Made by a program: the position numbers and the translations under genes. A stretch of DNA of 64,000 nt. Origin: Simmondsia chinensis (Eukaryota > Streptophyta > Magnoliopsida > Caryophyllales > Simmondsiaceae). The stretch covers positions 19,291,036 through 19,355,035 of the forward strand of contig JAGTTD010000012.1 in the NCBI GenBank assembly GCA_018398585.1, read 5' to 3'. Shown here one piece after another: positions 34,901 to 45,892 of the stretch. Every line of letters begins with the position of its first letter. The stretch's first letter is position 1. The notes beneath the pieces were generated by a model. It searched no databases and was not told where the DNA came from. It saw only the letters and a list, made by a program, of their open reading frames with translations.

Positions 34901-35931
34901 GGCTCCGTTTGTTTCAACGGAAAAGTAGATCCTGGAAAGTAGTTTTTCCATTTTCCGCCGTTTGTTGCGCATTTAATGATGGAAAAAGTTTTCTAACGGA
35001 AAATGTTTTCCTCATTTGGGGGGAAAATGACTTCCCTTTTAAAATGGGGGAAGTCATGATTCTAAGTGGTATAAAAACTTTTTCGGTAATCATCATGCAG
35101 ATCCCAATGGAATCGAAATAAACTAGACTGGACCGTAAACATTCAACATCATAATATCAGACAAAAATTGGACCGAATGATTAAAAGCAAGCTTGAATGT
35201 TACTTTGTTATTGTTGCAACAATTTTGCTCAAGTTGAATTGCTATATAATATTATATAGCAAAATTCTCAAGGTGCCCCAATATTTTAGCATTTGTTACA
35301 TAGGTACCACGATATTTCAGTAATATATAATGATATATCCTAAAGTTTAAAAGTATTATCATGAATCAGGTATCTTTTGCAAAAAATTAGTAAATTTTAA
35401 ATGAAAATTGTTGATATGAAACATGATCATAATGCGATAATTTATTTTGTATGAAAATGCTAACATGACACAATTTTTTGACAATAATTTTTGTCAAAAA
35501 CTTGGACAACCTTTTGATATCACATCATTTTTTTGGAAGAAATTAGCCAAAATTTTTTTGACAATTTACCAGATTCTAAAACTATATAAATATAAGTGAT
35601 AATATTTCTTATATCAGGGTACCTCATATATTTAAAATGACATGGTACTTACATGATAAGTGCTCAAACTTTAGGATACCTAAGAGATAGTTTTCCTAAT
35701 TTATAGAGATGTAATAGCTAATTTATTTTTTGTAGTTACTTTTCATATATGTTATATTGCTATTTATATTATCTTTTTAAAATATATAAAAAGACATTAC
35801 AATATGGAATTAAGTTTTCCTTTGAAACAAACAACGAAAAATCCCATTCAGATTTTACATTTCCTAGGAAAATCTTTTCCGAAGAAAAATCAATTCCTAG
35901 AATCTAGTTTTCCGACAAAACAAATGGAGCC
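34901..35931 (+). mobile_element. TIR element, copy B (Harbinger-like), inside the LTR element
   Basis: The ends GGCTCCGTTTGTTTC and, inverted, GGCTCCATTTGTTTTG are flanked by ATA (34898-34900, 35932-35934). It shares both terminal regions and the TTATTGTTGCAACA core with copy A at 32502 in reverse. It is longer because of an AT-rich internal part that repeats phrases such as ACCTCATATATTT and CAAACTTTAGGATACC. No coding capacity. Confidence 0.78.
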
Positions 35932-36307
35932 ATAGTGTTTGATGCTGGATGATTACCAATTTGGGGTATCAATACATTGACCCCTAACGACAAAGGTCTT
36001 TAAAAGGGGAATGTATTGATACAAACCAAAATGTATAATAGTTAAGTGAGAGTAGTTTAGGCATAAATAAACAGATTAAGAGCTTAATTACAATTATACC
36101 CCTGCTTTGATTTTATATATGGGGACTAAATGTCTCATATGAGGTATAGATAAATTAATTTGAAATCTCTCTATCTAAGCCACCCTCCCCTTTTTATCTA
36201 TAATTCTCTTTCTTTCTACTTTTTTATACTATGTAAATCCTACATATTATATACAATATACTTGATCTTTCATTGATTTGTGCTTGGATTGATTATGGAC
36301 CATAACA

Positions 36308-36904
36308 AAACCCTAGAATGAAATTATCAAACAACGATTTGGCAACTAGAGTCAGCTTGCCTTACTCCATTTTCTTGAACTAGCCATTCCCGTGTGATGT
36401 ACAATCAAATTTTACTGTTAATGAAATACAATTAATTTTGAAGTACAAATATTGTTTGAAATTTAATTTTTTTTCCAAAATATATAATGTAGGATACAAT
36501 GTCTTAGTTGTAATTAAGAAATCCCCCATGATTTTAAAAGATAAATGAATAAAGAAAATCTTATACAAGTGAAAAAAAAAATGTCAATTGAATATATAAA
36601 TTTAAAAGATGTATTATTATCTATAACAAAAAAATTAAAAATTAATAAGAGAAAATTCTGAATAGTAAGATGTTAAAATTTTTAACTTTAGTTAAAATAA
36701 AGGATAAATTATAAAAAATCTCCTATCTTTCGCTTCAAAAATAAAAAACTTCCGACAAATAAAATCATTCAATTAACCCCCTCACTTTTAAATCTTCATC
36801 ACTTTACCCCTATTCAACTTTTTTTTTACCAATTTGTCCCTCAAAAATGAGAAGATTAAGTGTTTGATTTTATTTTTAAAAGGCAGTTTTATATTTTTAG
36901 GCAA
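36308..36904. other. AT-rich upstream flank of the RRM gene
   Basis: The sequence after the second AAACC (36308 onward) is the original upstream flank of the RRM gene, so the native 5' leader or promoter probably lies here on the minus strand. No clear TATA box was picked out. Confidence 0.4.
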
Positions 36905-38140
36905 AAATTAAATTTATCTACTTATCTAATATAAATAATGAGATTAAGGTTAATTTATGTTGGCATTAAAAGATCTATATATTATAAGTAAATATATTAT
37001 TATTCATTATTTAATTTATAATTGTTCTAGCTAATTAAAAATAAATTAATAAAAAAATAAAATAATAACATATTATAAAAAAAGGTAAAAAACCCTGAAG
37101 TACCAAAAAAATAGCACAATGACAAAAAGTGAAGATTAAATTTATCTAATCTAAACAATGAGAGTGAGATTAAGTTAGATTGGAATGAAAATATTTATAT
37201 ATTATAGTGAGATTAAGTTAGATTGGAATGAAAATATTTATATATTATAATTTCATAATATTGATTATTATTCATCATAAATTTGTGATAATTTTACCTA
37301 ATTAAGTATATAGATTATATAATACCACAATGATATAAAATTAAGATTAAATTTATCTAATATAAATAATGAGAGTGCGATTAACTTATATTGGCATAAA
37401 AAGATTTATATATTCTTATTCATTATTCAATTTTTAATAGTTCTAGTTAATTAAGTATATATTTATATCAAAAATATGGTCATGTTAAATAAAAAATAAA
37501 ATAATCGAAAAGAAAATAATAACATATTACAAAAAGTAAGTAAAAAAATTCCAAAAATACCAAAAAAAATAAAAGAGCACAATGACATAAATTAAGATTA
37601 AATTTAGGGTTATTTGCACCAAAGGTCTTTGTATTTTATTCATTGTGTTAATTTAGTCCTCTTACTTTTAATTGCATCAATTTAGTCCTCTTACTTCTAA
37701 TTGTGTCAGTTCAGTCCATATACTATTTGAATTGTGTCACTTTTGTCCAATTATCAAATTCAAGTTAAGTTAATGAAGCAATTTTTAATAGTACGATCAT
37801 GATTGATGCAAGTAATTCACTAGAAATTCGCCCCTTGACTCAAAATCTAACTTATAGCCGAATTATTAAAAATTTCATCAATAACTTGACATAAATTTTA
37901 CTAGAGGGACGAAATTAACACAATTCAAATAGTGGAGGGATTGAATTGAAACAATTGAAAGTACAAGGACTAAATTGATATAATAGGCTAAGTACATAGA
38001 CATTTGATGTAAATAACCCCTAAATTTATCTGTTTATCTAATATAAATAATAGAGTAAGACTAACTTATGTTGGCGTGAAATGATTTATATAGTAGATTA
38101 AGATTAACTTAGGTTGGCATGAAAAGATTTATATGTTATA
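36905..38140. repeat. Degenerate AT-rich tandem array, unit about 210-260 bp
   Basis: The phrase TAAATTTATCTAAT-TAAA-AATGAGA...TTATATTGGCATAAAAAGATTTATATATT recurs near 36906, 37137, 37350 and, split by a MITE, 37599 and 38021. Between units lie GCACAATGACA and CCAAAAATACCAAAAAA phrases. A 42-base part is repeated exactly in direct order at about 37165-37250. It has the look of a small local satellite. Confidence 0.65.
37607..38020. mobile_element. MITE, second copy, with 8-bp target duplication
   Basis: The ends GGGTTATTTGCACC and, inverted, GGGGTTATTTACATC are flanked by TAAATTTA on both sides (37599-37606, 38021-38028). The 8-bp duplication fits hAT-type transposition, though TAAATTTA is itself palindromic and common in this array. 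Same family as 21202-21557. Confidence 0.78.
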
Positions 38141-38779
38141 TGTAGAATTGTTTACATTTTAGTACCCCGACCTTTTTGGTAATTATAAAAAGGACCATGA
38201 CCTTTTGAAATTTATTACAAAATACCCTAAATTTTTATCATATTAATTAAAAAGACTCTCTCCGGCGACCTGACATCATTTTTTGTCATCGGCGTTGTTG
38301 TGGCAAGACTATTTTAAATTGTGCTAAAGTATAATGACCATATTACCCAAAAAATATATGGTTTATTTATATTTTAGTACCTCTGACCTTTTAAAATTAT
38401 TAAAAAGGACCCTCTCTGGCAACTTGACGTCATGTTTCGTCATCGGCACTAACTTGGCAAGACTATTTTAAATTGTGCTGCAGTATAATGACCATTTTAA
38501 ATTCAAATGCATATTTCTATCTTCCCTCCACTTCCTTTTTCTTCTTCTTCATTCCACCATTAATATTGATCTTGATTTATTTTCTTTTACGACTCAACTT
38601 TTTTACCCTTCCTCTTCTCCTTTTTTTCCTTTTTGATGTAGTCTTGTATGCCATTAAAGGCCACCGTTTTCAACAAATTTGAGCAGTGTGTTTAGGTGTT
38701 GTGGTGGAGTTTGGTGTGGGGAAGGGTCATAAAGATAAGCCGAATTCAAGCTTTTTGAGGTGAAAGAAACCACCAAGAT
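38141..38779. other. Unassigned AT-rich stretch
   Basis: A direct repeat of about 80 bases occurs (GACCTTTTGAAA... CTCTCCGGCGACCTGACATCA near 38200-38300 and again near 38390-38440, both ending GGCAAGACTATTTTAAATTGTGCT). It may be part of an LTR or DNA element. The small open frame 38473-38682 has no homology I can name. Confidence 0.4.
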
Positions 38780-38941
38780 AGCCTTTCTCTAGCTTGCCCC
38801 TTTCTTGCTAGTCTTTTTCTAACACGTCCTTTTCTAGCTAGCCTTTCTCTAACTCGCCCCTTTCTAGCTAGCCTTTCTCTAGCATGCCATTTTTTAGCTT
38901 TTCTCTACCTCGCCGGGGGGGGGGGGGGGGGGGGGGGGGGG
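38780..38941. repeat. 30-bp minisatellite ending in a 27-base G run
   Basis: Four copies of a 30-bp unit (AGCCTTTCTCTAACTCGCCC and the following ten bases, with changes) run from 38780 to 38899, followed by a partial copy, then G27 at 38915-38941. Confidence 0.85.
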
Positions 38942-38989
38942 TGGGGTGGGGGGTTGAATATAACAGTTTGAGCTTTTCTAAAATATTTT

Positions 38990-40140
38990 TTTCAGTGACA
39001 TTTTTAAGCTTAATTTACTAAAGTTATTTACCAACTTCACGCGTTTACAAAAAAAAAAAAAAAAAAAAAATTACCAAAGTGGCACCATTGCAAAAATATT
39101 TACCAAAAGGCACCATTTACTGTAGCATACTCAACGTACGCCATTTGAAACGGCGTGTGCCCGTCGTTAATCACCATACTCTGTTTCTAACGGCGTACGG
39201 TGAACAGTAATTTTTTAAATTATTTTTATTTTTTTTATGGAAGCACGGCTAATTTGTATTTTAAAAATTATTGCATTAAAACTATTGTAATAAATAATTT
39301 AAAATTTTAATAATTTTTAAATTTGTTTAAGGAAGTGTATTAACTTCGTCATAACAGTATATGTTGCTTGGGTACTCAGAAACAGCCTCTATTCAGCGTA
39401 GCACCCTAAGGAGAGAAGGATGAGTACATCCACCCCTTTAGGCCCTACATAGGCGGGAGCCCTTGGGGCACTGAGAATGTATGTTGCTTTCTATTTATTA
39501 TATTTAATATATTGAATAATAACGATAATATATAAAGGTCATTTCATCATTTAGGTACTCGTTAAATTTTTATTGAACCAATATTACATAAATAAAAATT
39601 ATGCATTACTTTTTGGATGAAAACATAAATGGTGAAAGTTTTGAAAAATGATATTATACATAGTAAGGGCAACATACTTTGCAAAAATGACCAAGAAGAA
39701 AAATATTATTTAGAAAAGGACCATGAAAGGTATCAACTATTTATAAGTGACCAGGATAATTACTCAAAAAAATAACGTGACATCCAAAAAGAATATGTAG
39801 TAGATAACATGACAATCAAAAATATGACACATATAATGCTATGACGAAGTTAATATACTTTCTTAAAAAAAATTTTAAAAATTATTAGAATTTTAAATTA
39901 TTTATTAGAATAGTTTTAATGCAATAATTTTAGCAGTGCTTCTGTAAAAAAAAAATTAGTGTTCACCGTACATCGTTAGAAATGGCATACGATGATCAAC
40001 GACGGGTGTACGCCGTTTCAAACGGCGTACTTTGAGTATGCTACAGTAAATGGTGGCATTTTGGTAAATATTTTTACAATGGTACCATTTTGGTAATTTT
40101 TTTTGAAAAGGTGCCAAGTTGGTAAAAAAATTCATAGGTT
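38990..40140. mobile_element. Foldback-type element with long terminal inverted repeats
   Basis: The left arm (about 39020-39365) is the reverse complement of the right arm (about 39800-40130) over most of its length, including CATTTACTGTAGCATACTCA, the AAACGGCGT phrase and ATTAACTTCGTCATA. A direct repeat TAAAATATTTTTT at about 38973 and 40141 may be the target duplication. The centre contains the short retroposed insert at 39370. Arms of this length are seen in MULEs and foldback elements; no transposase lies between the arms. Confidence 0.75.
39370..39479 (+). mobile_element. Short SINE/LINE tail insert
   Basis: The sequence ACAGCCTCTATTCAGCGTAG...TAGGCCCTACATAGGCGGGA...GGGCACTGAGAATG matches the shared RTE/SINE 3' end. 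TATGTTGCTT on both sides (39360-39369 and 39480-39489) is the likely target duplication. It is 5' truncated and sits at the inner edge of the left arm of the foldback element. Confidence 0.68.
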
Positions 40141-40225
40141 TAAAATATTTTTTGCAAATGTTGTTTTTTCACTTTTTTTTGTTTAAGTTTATTTTCCAAG
40201 TGTGTTTTTGCAAATATTTCGTGGC

Positions 40226-40650
40226 TCATCGGCCAACCTCCATCTCTTCTTTCATGGTCAGCAGTGGAATGTGATCCACGGTTAGCCACATGCATGGATC
40301 ATTGATTGGATGTATTATCCTACTATAAGTGAGTTTGTATCTCTCAACTATGTAGTATTCATCCATGAACTCCTCTAAACTTTGTTTAGACAACAATATG
40401 CATTGGGCAGCATGCTTACATGGTATTCCGGTTAATGCCCAAACATTGTCATTATGCCTAGTGTTTAGGTTCACTGTGAAAGTAGTAAAACCATCAACAA
40501 TGTCAAATTCCCCATTCCCGCGAAAGTTAAGTGACACAATCTTGAATTTCTATCTACAATTTACAGCTTATCTTTCACTTTTAGTACAAATCTATCTTGC
40601 CATGACATGGCCTTCTTCCTCCTATTAACTATCTTCCTCGACATCGACCT
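40226..40650 (-). pseudogene. MULE transposase C-terminus with SWIM zinc finger, relic
   Basis: The minus-strand frame 40537-40226 contains NVWALTGIPCKHAAQCI and YIVERYKLTYSRIIHPI, typical of the SWIM finger and tail of MuDR-like transposases. CKH supplies the last Cys and His of the finger, but the first CxC pair is not seen, the upstream frame (40540-40650) is broken, and the DDE domain is absent. It adjoins the long inverted repeat at 38990-40140. Confidence 0.75.
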
Positions 40651-40904
40651 CCTAAGTTCATCCAATAACACCTACGGTTGGATTTTAAAAGTAAGAGAAA
40701 TAACAAAGGTGATATGAAGTGGAAAGTGGCAGTGGGTATAATTATACTTGAATTGGTTTGTCCCAAATGCATTAATTTTTTTTAAAACAAAACTCTCAAC
40801 AAAATTTGTAGTATTACCTTCACATTTATGCCCGAATTAAATTTGTGTCTAGCCCAATGCTTCAAGAGCTCGCTTCTCAAGTAATCGTATGCTCTTTGAT
40901 TTTC

Positions 40905-41372
40905 CCTCTAAATTATTGTTTAACATAATGTTTTTGAAAAAATGTTCTTCAGAAAAATTAAAAGGAAAAATTTTCTTATGAAATTTTTCCAGAAATAAAT
41001 ATTTTTGGGAGCTTACACTCTGATGCTAGAAGAGGTCCTTATGAAGAAGACCTTGAGGTGTCAATAAACCTTCTTCTAATTTCAGGTCTTCAACGTAGAA
41101 TCAGGATTCTCACTTTAGGTATATTTAATTAAATATGTGATATTTAATTTATTTTTCCTTTATTTTATGTATTCTACACACCATGTTCATATTTGTTTTA
41201 TTCGATGTCTTTTCGTTTTTCATATTATAAACCTATTAAAGTAAGATCTAGACTCAATTAAATAATTTAATTATATTAGGGCTTTAGATTTAAAATAAAA
41301 ATTTTAAATTGGTTTTCACCTGTGCTTGCTCAACCTGATATAGGGAAAATTTTTTGAAATATGTTCCCAACA
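40905..41372 (+). repeat. Family B LTR, 3' fragment
   Basis: It matches 9330-9827 and the reverse complement of 54761-55390, and ends GAAATATGTTCCCAACA. It is followed at 41375-41387 by the primer site TGGTATCAGAGCC, so this was a 5' LTR with internal sequence to its right. Its 5' part is cut near 40905. Confidence 0.82.
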
Positions 41373-41387
41373 ATTGGTATCAGAGCC

Positions 41388-42346
41388 AGCTCTGAATACA
41401 TTTATGATTGACCCTTGTGGGCTAATATACACACAAGAGCAGAGGGTGGTATAATAGAAAGCAGGTATAACATGACAATCTTATACCTTGGCACACATGA
41501 TTGACAAACACGTCTTTATAAGAGGTTCAAGCAATATTTAAGGATCTATACATACAACAATGTCACGGATGATTTGTGTTAAGTAAATATTTCATTTAAT
41601 TATCGAACAAGTACATTAGAATTATCCCAGCTATCTGCGTTAGTGTCAAATCCAAACAAGTATGGGAGATATAGCTATCAAATCCAAATACCCTCCATAG
41701 GTACTATGTTATACTTACCTCTACATAATGTCGTTAGGATACCACCAATTGCTAACCATGTAGTTATTAACAAGGACATTATGACTTAGATATTCTTAAA
41801 TTTTCCATGAACGCTTATATAAGCATCAGAATGTTTTCAATACTCTAGTTCCAGAATGCTTTAGAGGGTTAGATTCATTTAAGTATTCTTACACAAATTA
41901 AAATTGCTATATTCAAACAAGTAACGAGTTAAACACCTGATCCCCGATGGGCTAAACGCCTTGTTAAGGTGAACGATGTGTTAAATGCTCTACTAAGACC
42001 CCAATTAGGTTAAACACCCTGTTAAAGTTCATGATGGATTACGCGCCTAGTCGCGAGCCTTAATGATTTAAACACCTACACCCTATTAAGTGTCAGATAC
42101 CTTATTACACATCTTATTTAGGTCATGCACTCTATTAACTACAGGTAAGGTTCAAAACACACATGAATGACAACTACGAAGTGCCAAAAATAGAATGTTG
42201 AATACCTCCATCGCTCGGGCAAACGGTGTGCAACAAGAAGCTATGGTCAAAAACCGGCTGGCATTATACTCCCTCGCCAAACTCTGAATGACCGAAGTTC
42301 TCCACGGAGTAGGGGGACTATACTTTTATGATATAAGGGGGTAGCT
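41388..42346. other. Unassigned internal retroelement sequence
   Basis: 41920-42150 has loose repeats of TAAACACCCTGTTAA and similar phrases (about 50-60 bp apart). A polypurine tract ATAAGGGGGTAGCT precedes the LTR at 42347. No coding domain was found, so this may be the 3' non-coding end of another element joined to the family B leader. Confidence 0.4.
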
Positions 42347-42951
42347 TGTTAGGCGAGTAATTTATACAGATCGGTTATACTTATTTTGACTTACTCGCTC
42401 GATACCCACTCTCTTGGTACCTACACACCCGGTACCTACTCACGCGGTACTTACTCGCCTGGTGCCTAGAAGCTTGGTACTTACACACTCAGTATTTACA
42501 AGCCGGATACTATAAATATAACGAGCAAGTGATTATTGTATATTAATCAGGTAACAAATGAACTAGACTTAAGCCCCAATATACCAAACAAATGAATCTG
42601 AACAGATCGGCCCCATGCAGCACTACAATCTCACACCTCCCCTTCCACTTTTCCTTGGTGAGTAAGAATTGAGATCATAAAAGGGGAAGAGGAAGTGATG
42701 GTAAAGGGGGAGGGGAAATGGAAAAAGGAAAGAAGGAGAAAAAGGATGATGCGCATGGATGGTAAGGAGGTATGGGGACAAGGGATGTGATGAGGCATGT
42801 TAATCCAAAAGAGGCATCACACGGCTCTCCTTTCTCCCTTTTTCATAGCTTTCTCTCCGAAGTAATAATTGTTCAAGCCTTCTATTCCTTATACGCTAAA
42901 AAATATCAAGTCAGCCGTGTAACTAGAGCTTGAATTCAACTTATTCTAACA
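42347..42951 (+). repeat. LTR of an unidentified retroelement (605 bp)
   Basis: It starts TGTTAGGCGAG, ends TTCTAACA (6-bp inverted ends TGTTAG/CTAACA), and is preceded by a polypurine tract, so it is a 3' LTR. U3 contains the 15-bp array below, directly followed by a TATA box. Confidence 0.7.
42401..42518 (+). promoter_or_regulatory. 15-bp tandem repeats abutting a TATA box
   Basis: The core GGTAC or a variant recurs at exact 15-base steps: 42401, 42416, 42431, 42446, 42461, 42476, 42491. The unit is about GGTACYTACWCRCSY. TATAAATA at 42511-42518 follows at once. Position and periodicity suggest an enhancer-like U3 repeat, as known for some plant LTRs; binding factors are unknown. Confidence 0.75.
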
Positions 42952-43017
42952 AACCCCACCTCATACAGATTCCAATGTGATGTATAAGTACACTGACCCC
43001 AAACATTATAAACAATG

Positions 43018-43540
43018 TGATTGGGAGGAAACATCATCATCTTCTTGAGGTGGGGCGCGCATTACATTTTGAAGGAGGTCTTCCACTTTGGATCTGGGGT
43101 GAGTGTTTTAACGAAAATATACTCGATTAATTTGATGCCTACACCTGTTCTTCATAATAAAAGTCCTTATTAGGTCTTTTTGGGGAAACTCACTAGTTAT
43201 AATCATTTAAGTATTTTTGAATGTTTATGTAATACCCATGTTAGTCATTCTAAAGATAAATATGGAAATCATGCAGTTTGATGTGTTTTCAGTGGTTTTC
43301 CTCATGGAAAGAAAGCATATAAAGTTTGTAATCATGATAGTCACAAAACTCTAATTTCACGCGACACGGTGTTTTATGAGGATATTTTTTCATATCTTGA
43401 AAACTCAAACTTTGATGTGTCTTTGGGGGTAGATTCACAAGAATTATGCGTGGTTGATGAAAATTTTTAGTCCTGTGGTTGAACCAATGCAAGCCTCGAA
43501 TGTGGCGTTACAACTAAGTGTCATACCGCTAGCTATGGTT
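43018..43540 (+). pseudogene. Copia integrase C-terminal relic
   Basis: It reads GVSVLTKI in one frame at about 43097, and around 43170-43370 shifting frames give PTPVLHNKSPY, LTSYNHLSIFECLC and YGNHAV, then FSGFPHGKKAYKV and HDSHKTLISRDTVFYED, all typical of the end of copia integrase. Frameshifts and stops are frequent. It belongs with the RT relic at 44300, the two being separated by about 750 bases. Confidence 0.82.
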
Positions 43541-44281
43541 GTTGCTGAAGGTATGTGGCTGAGATGATAGCCACCAGCAGTAGGCTGGTGGCGCGGCTGG
43601 TGGCGCGGCAGACAATGGTAGCAATTCACCGCAACCCGAGGTCAATGGGGCTTTGGGTTAGGGGTTTTCATGTTCAGTTTATGCCTGTTAAATATCATGT
43701 TTACGTTTGTGATATGCCCTCTTCTATACCCCATATTTATGTCACGAACATGATAGTGGCGCATTCGTGGTTCTCTTACAGTCGAGTATGTTGCATATCA
43801 TGGTCAGTGGGTGTCGTATGTGTGTCATGGCATTGGTTTTGTCGTGACCAGGGTAGCACAAGATGGCTTGTCACAGTCGGGTGTTCCACGCACTGTTAGC
43901 ACAAGACATTATCACAGGCAAGTCATGGCAGGCGCGCGCATGAGGAGATTCCAGTGCACGCTATTGTGCAGCATATGTCACAGTTGGGGTGCATTAGCAT
44001 AGCTTAGTTTTTAGGTTGTTAAGGAGTTCGGCTAATGTACTTAGTTTAGTATAAACATAGCATGGGAAACCACTTGTAATCAATCTTAAAAAAATTAATG
44101 AAAATTCTCTACATAAAAGGAGCATGGAAACCTCTTGTAATCAATCTTGAAAAAAATTAATGAAAATTCTCTACTTTCTCATCTCTAAGTCTCACTCTCT
44201 CATCTCCAATTCTTTATTTCTCTCTCTCATCTAAACTCTAACTCACTTCCTTTCTCTTCACTAACCTTAGGTTTGTGACAA
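43541..44281. other. Insertion between copia integrase and RT relics
   Basis: Sequence unlike either side. 44058-44111 and 44122-44174 are a near-perfect tandem duplication (ACTTGTAATCAATCTT...GAAAATTCTCTAC). It is followed by a pyrimidine-rich zone and ends TTTGTGACA, as an LTR would. Probably a solo LTR, but the start and target duplication were not found. Confidence 0.42.
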
Positions 44282-44299
44282 CTTAATCTACTACTATGT

Positions 44300-45890
44300 T
44301 GCCTAAATCAGGTATTGTAAATCCTATAACACAATTTGTGTCTAATACACATTGCTTTAACTCTCATTCAGCTTTTTGGGGCTATCACTTCTATTGATGA
44401 GCCAAGGCATTTTGCACAGGCTCTTCGAACATTGGAGAGAGGCAATGCAGAAGGAAATTGACAACTTAGAGAAAAATAAAGCATGGACTTTGGAGGAGCT
44501 TCCACTGTCGAAGAAGGCGATTGATTCAAAATGGGTGTATAAAATCAAGTACAAGTCAGACCAGTCCATAGAACGCTACAAGGCTTGGTTGGTGGAAAGG
44601 GTTATTCTCAAGTTAAGATATTGATTATCATGATACTTCTGCCTCAGCTGGTGAACTTGTTACTATAGTTCATGCAATAGCAGTGGGTCGTGATTGGATT
44701 GTTCATCAATTGGACGTAATAATGTTTTTTCTCCACGATGATCTCAGTGAGGAAGTCTAAATGAAGCTCCCACAAAGGCTTCGAGCAAGGACATGAGGGT
44801 AAAGTATGCCGGCTTTGTAAATCTCTTTATGGACTTAAACAAGCATTTCAATTTTGAAACCAAAAGTTTATGTCATCCCTAGTTAATACCAATTTTTGTC
44901 AGTCTAATACAATTGTTCTCTTTTCACCTTTACACGTGGGTCAATGTTTTTATCTGTAATTATCTAGGTGGATGATGTAATCATTACGGGTAACAATTTG
45001 GAACATATGATAAAAGTTAAGTCGGTTCTTAATCAACAATCTGGCAGCCAAGATCTAGGATAGTGAAGTATTTTCGGTATAGAGGTTTCTCGTTCACAAA
45101 CTGTCGTCGTGTTAAATCAAAGAAAGTATTTATTGGATATTTTGAATGAAGCCGGTCTACTAGGGAAAAGAAAGACACCCACCCCCTATTGTTCAAAACC
45201 ATCATTTAGCCAACACTGTGGACGACCTAGTCTAAGAACCGGAATGGCATCGACGTTTAGTAGGTAGGTTATTATATTTAATTACTCGACTATATCTAAT
45301 ATGTAGTTCGGGTGCTTAGTTAGTTTATACATGATCTTTGCGGTCCACTTCTAGAGGTAATTTTTTGTGTTTTACGTTACTTAAAGGGAGCGGCCAAGCA
45401 AGGGGTTTTTCTTCGTTCCGAGTGTGACCCTAGGTTATGTGCTTATGTGATGCTGATTGGGCTGGATGTCCTCCTACAAGACGTTCTACCACATGTTTCA
45501 TTGTGGTTTTTTTGGTGGGGCGCGTATTTCATGACGTTCAAAGAAACAATCCGTTGTTTCACGTTACTAAAGTAGAGTATCATATTATGGCTACTGTTAC
45601 CATTGAGTTAGTATGGTTGCATCACATACTTTGTGATCTTGCTATTCCAATTGATCAGCTGACACTATTGTTTTGTGATAATCAAGTTGCACTTCACATT
45701 GCATCTAATTCTATATAGATTGACTGTCCTTTTGTCAGTGAACTCTTCTTACTAAGGGAATTGCTTCTTCTTTTGTTCACTCCACTGGTCAATTGGTTGA
45801 CTTTTGCACTAAAGCACTTGGTTTTCCTTCCTTTTCTTTACTCTTGAGTGAGTTAGACATTGTTAATTGACATGCTCCAACTTGGAGGGA
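44300..45890 (+). pseudogene. Copia RT and RNase H relic
   Basis: SIDEPRHFAQAL (44391, one frameshift), NKAWTLEELPLSKKAIDSKWVYKIKYK (44476-44560; RT fingers), SLYGLKQA (44825), VDDVIITGNN (44967) with a stop just before, and RNase H motifs DADWAGCPPTRRSTT (45449) and LLFCDNQVALHIA (45665). It ends with a polypurine-like GGAGGGA. Multiple stops and frameshifts make it inactive. Confidence 0.88.
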
Positions 45891-45892
45891 AT

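Larger units (their letters stand above)
33645..36307 (+). mobile_element. Small non-autonomous LTR retrotransposon in the RRM gene's 5' flank
   Basis: LTRs at 33645-33939 and 36017-36307 (295 and 291 bp) start TGATACAA and end with AACA. Target duplication AAACC is perfect (33640-33644, 36308-36312). A tRNA-iMet primer site lies at 33942 (TGGTATCAGAGCG) and a polypurine tract AAAAGGGGAATGTAT at 36002-36016. Each LTR has a TATA-like run before a pyrimidine-rich zone. There is no pol. Without the TIR element inserted at 34901 it would be about 1.6 kb, between TRIM and gag-only types. It inserted 68 bp upstream of the RRM gene ATG, in opposite orientation. Confidence 0.92.

Noticed and set aside
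40226..40537. Host SWIM-domain gene
   Set aside because: Only the end of a transposase is present, the upstream frame is broken, and it adjoins a MULE-like inverted repeat.
43555..44002. Plus-strand ORFs of 114 and 63 codons
   Set aside because: They lie in a repeat-like insertion between copia domains and show no recognisable motif.
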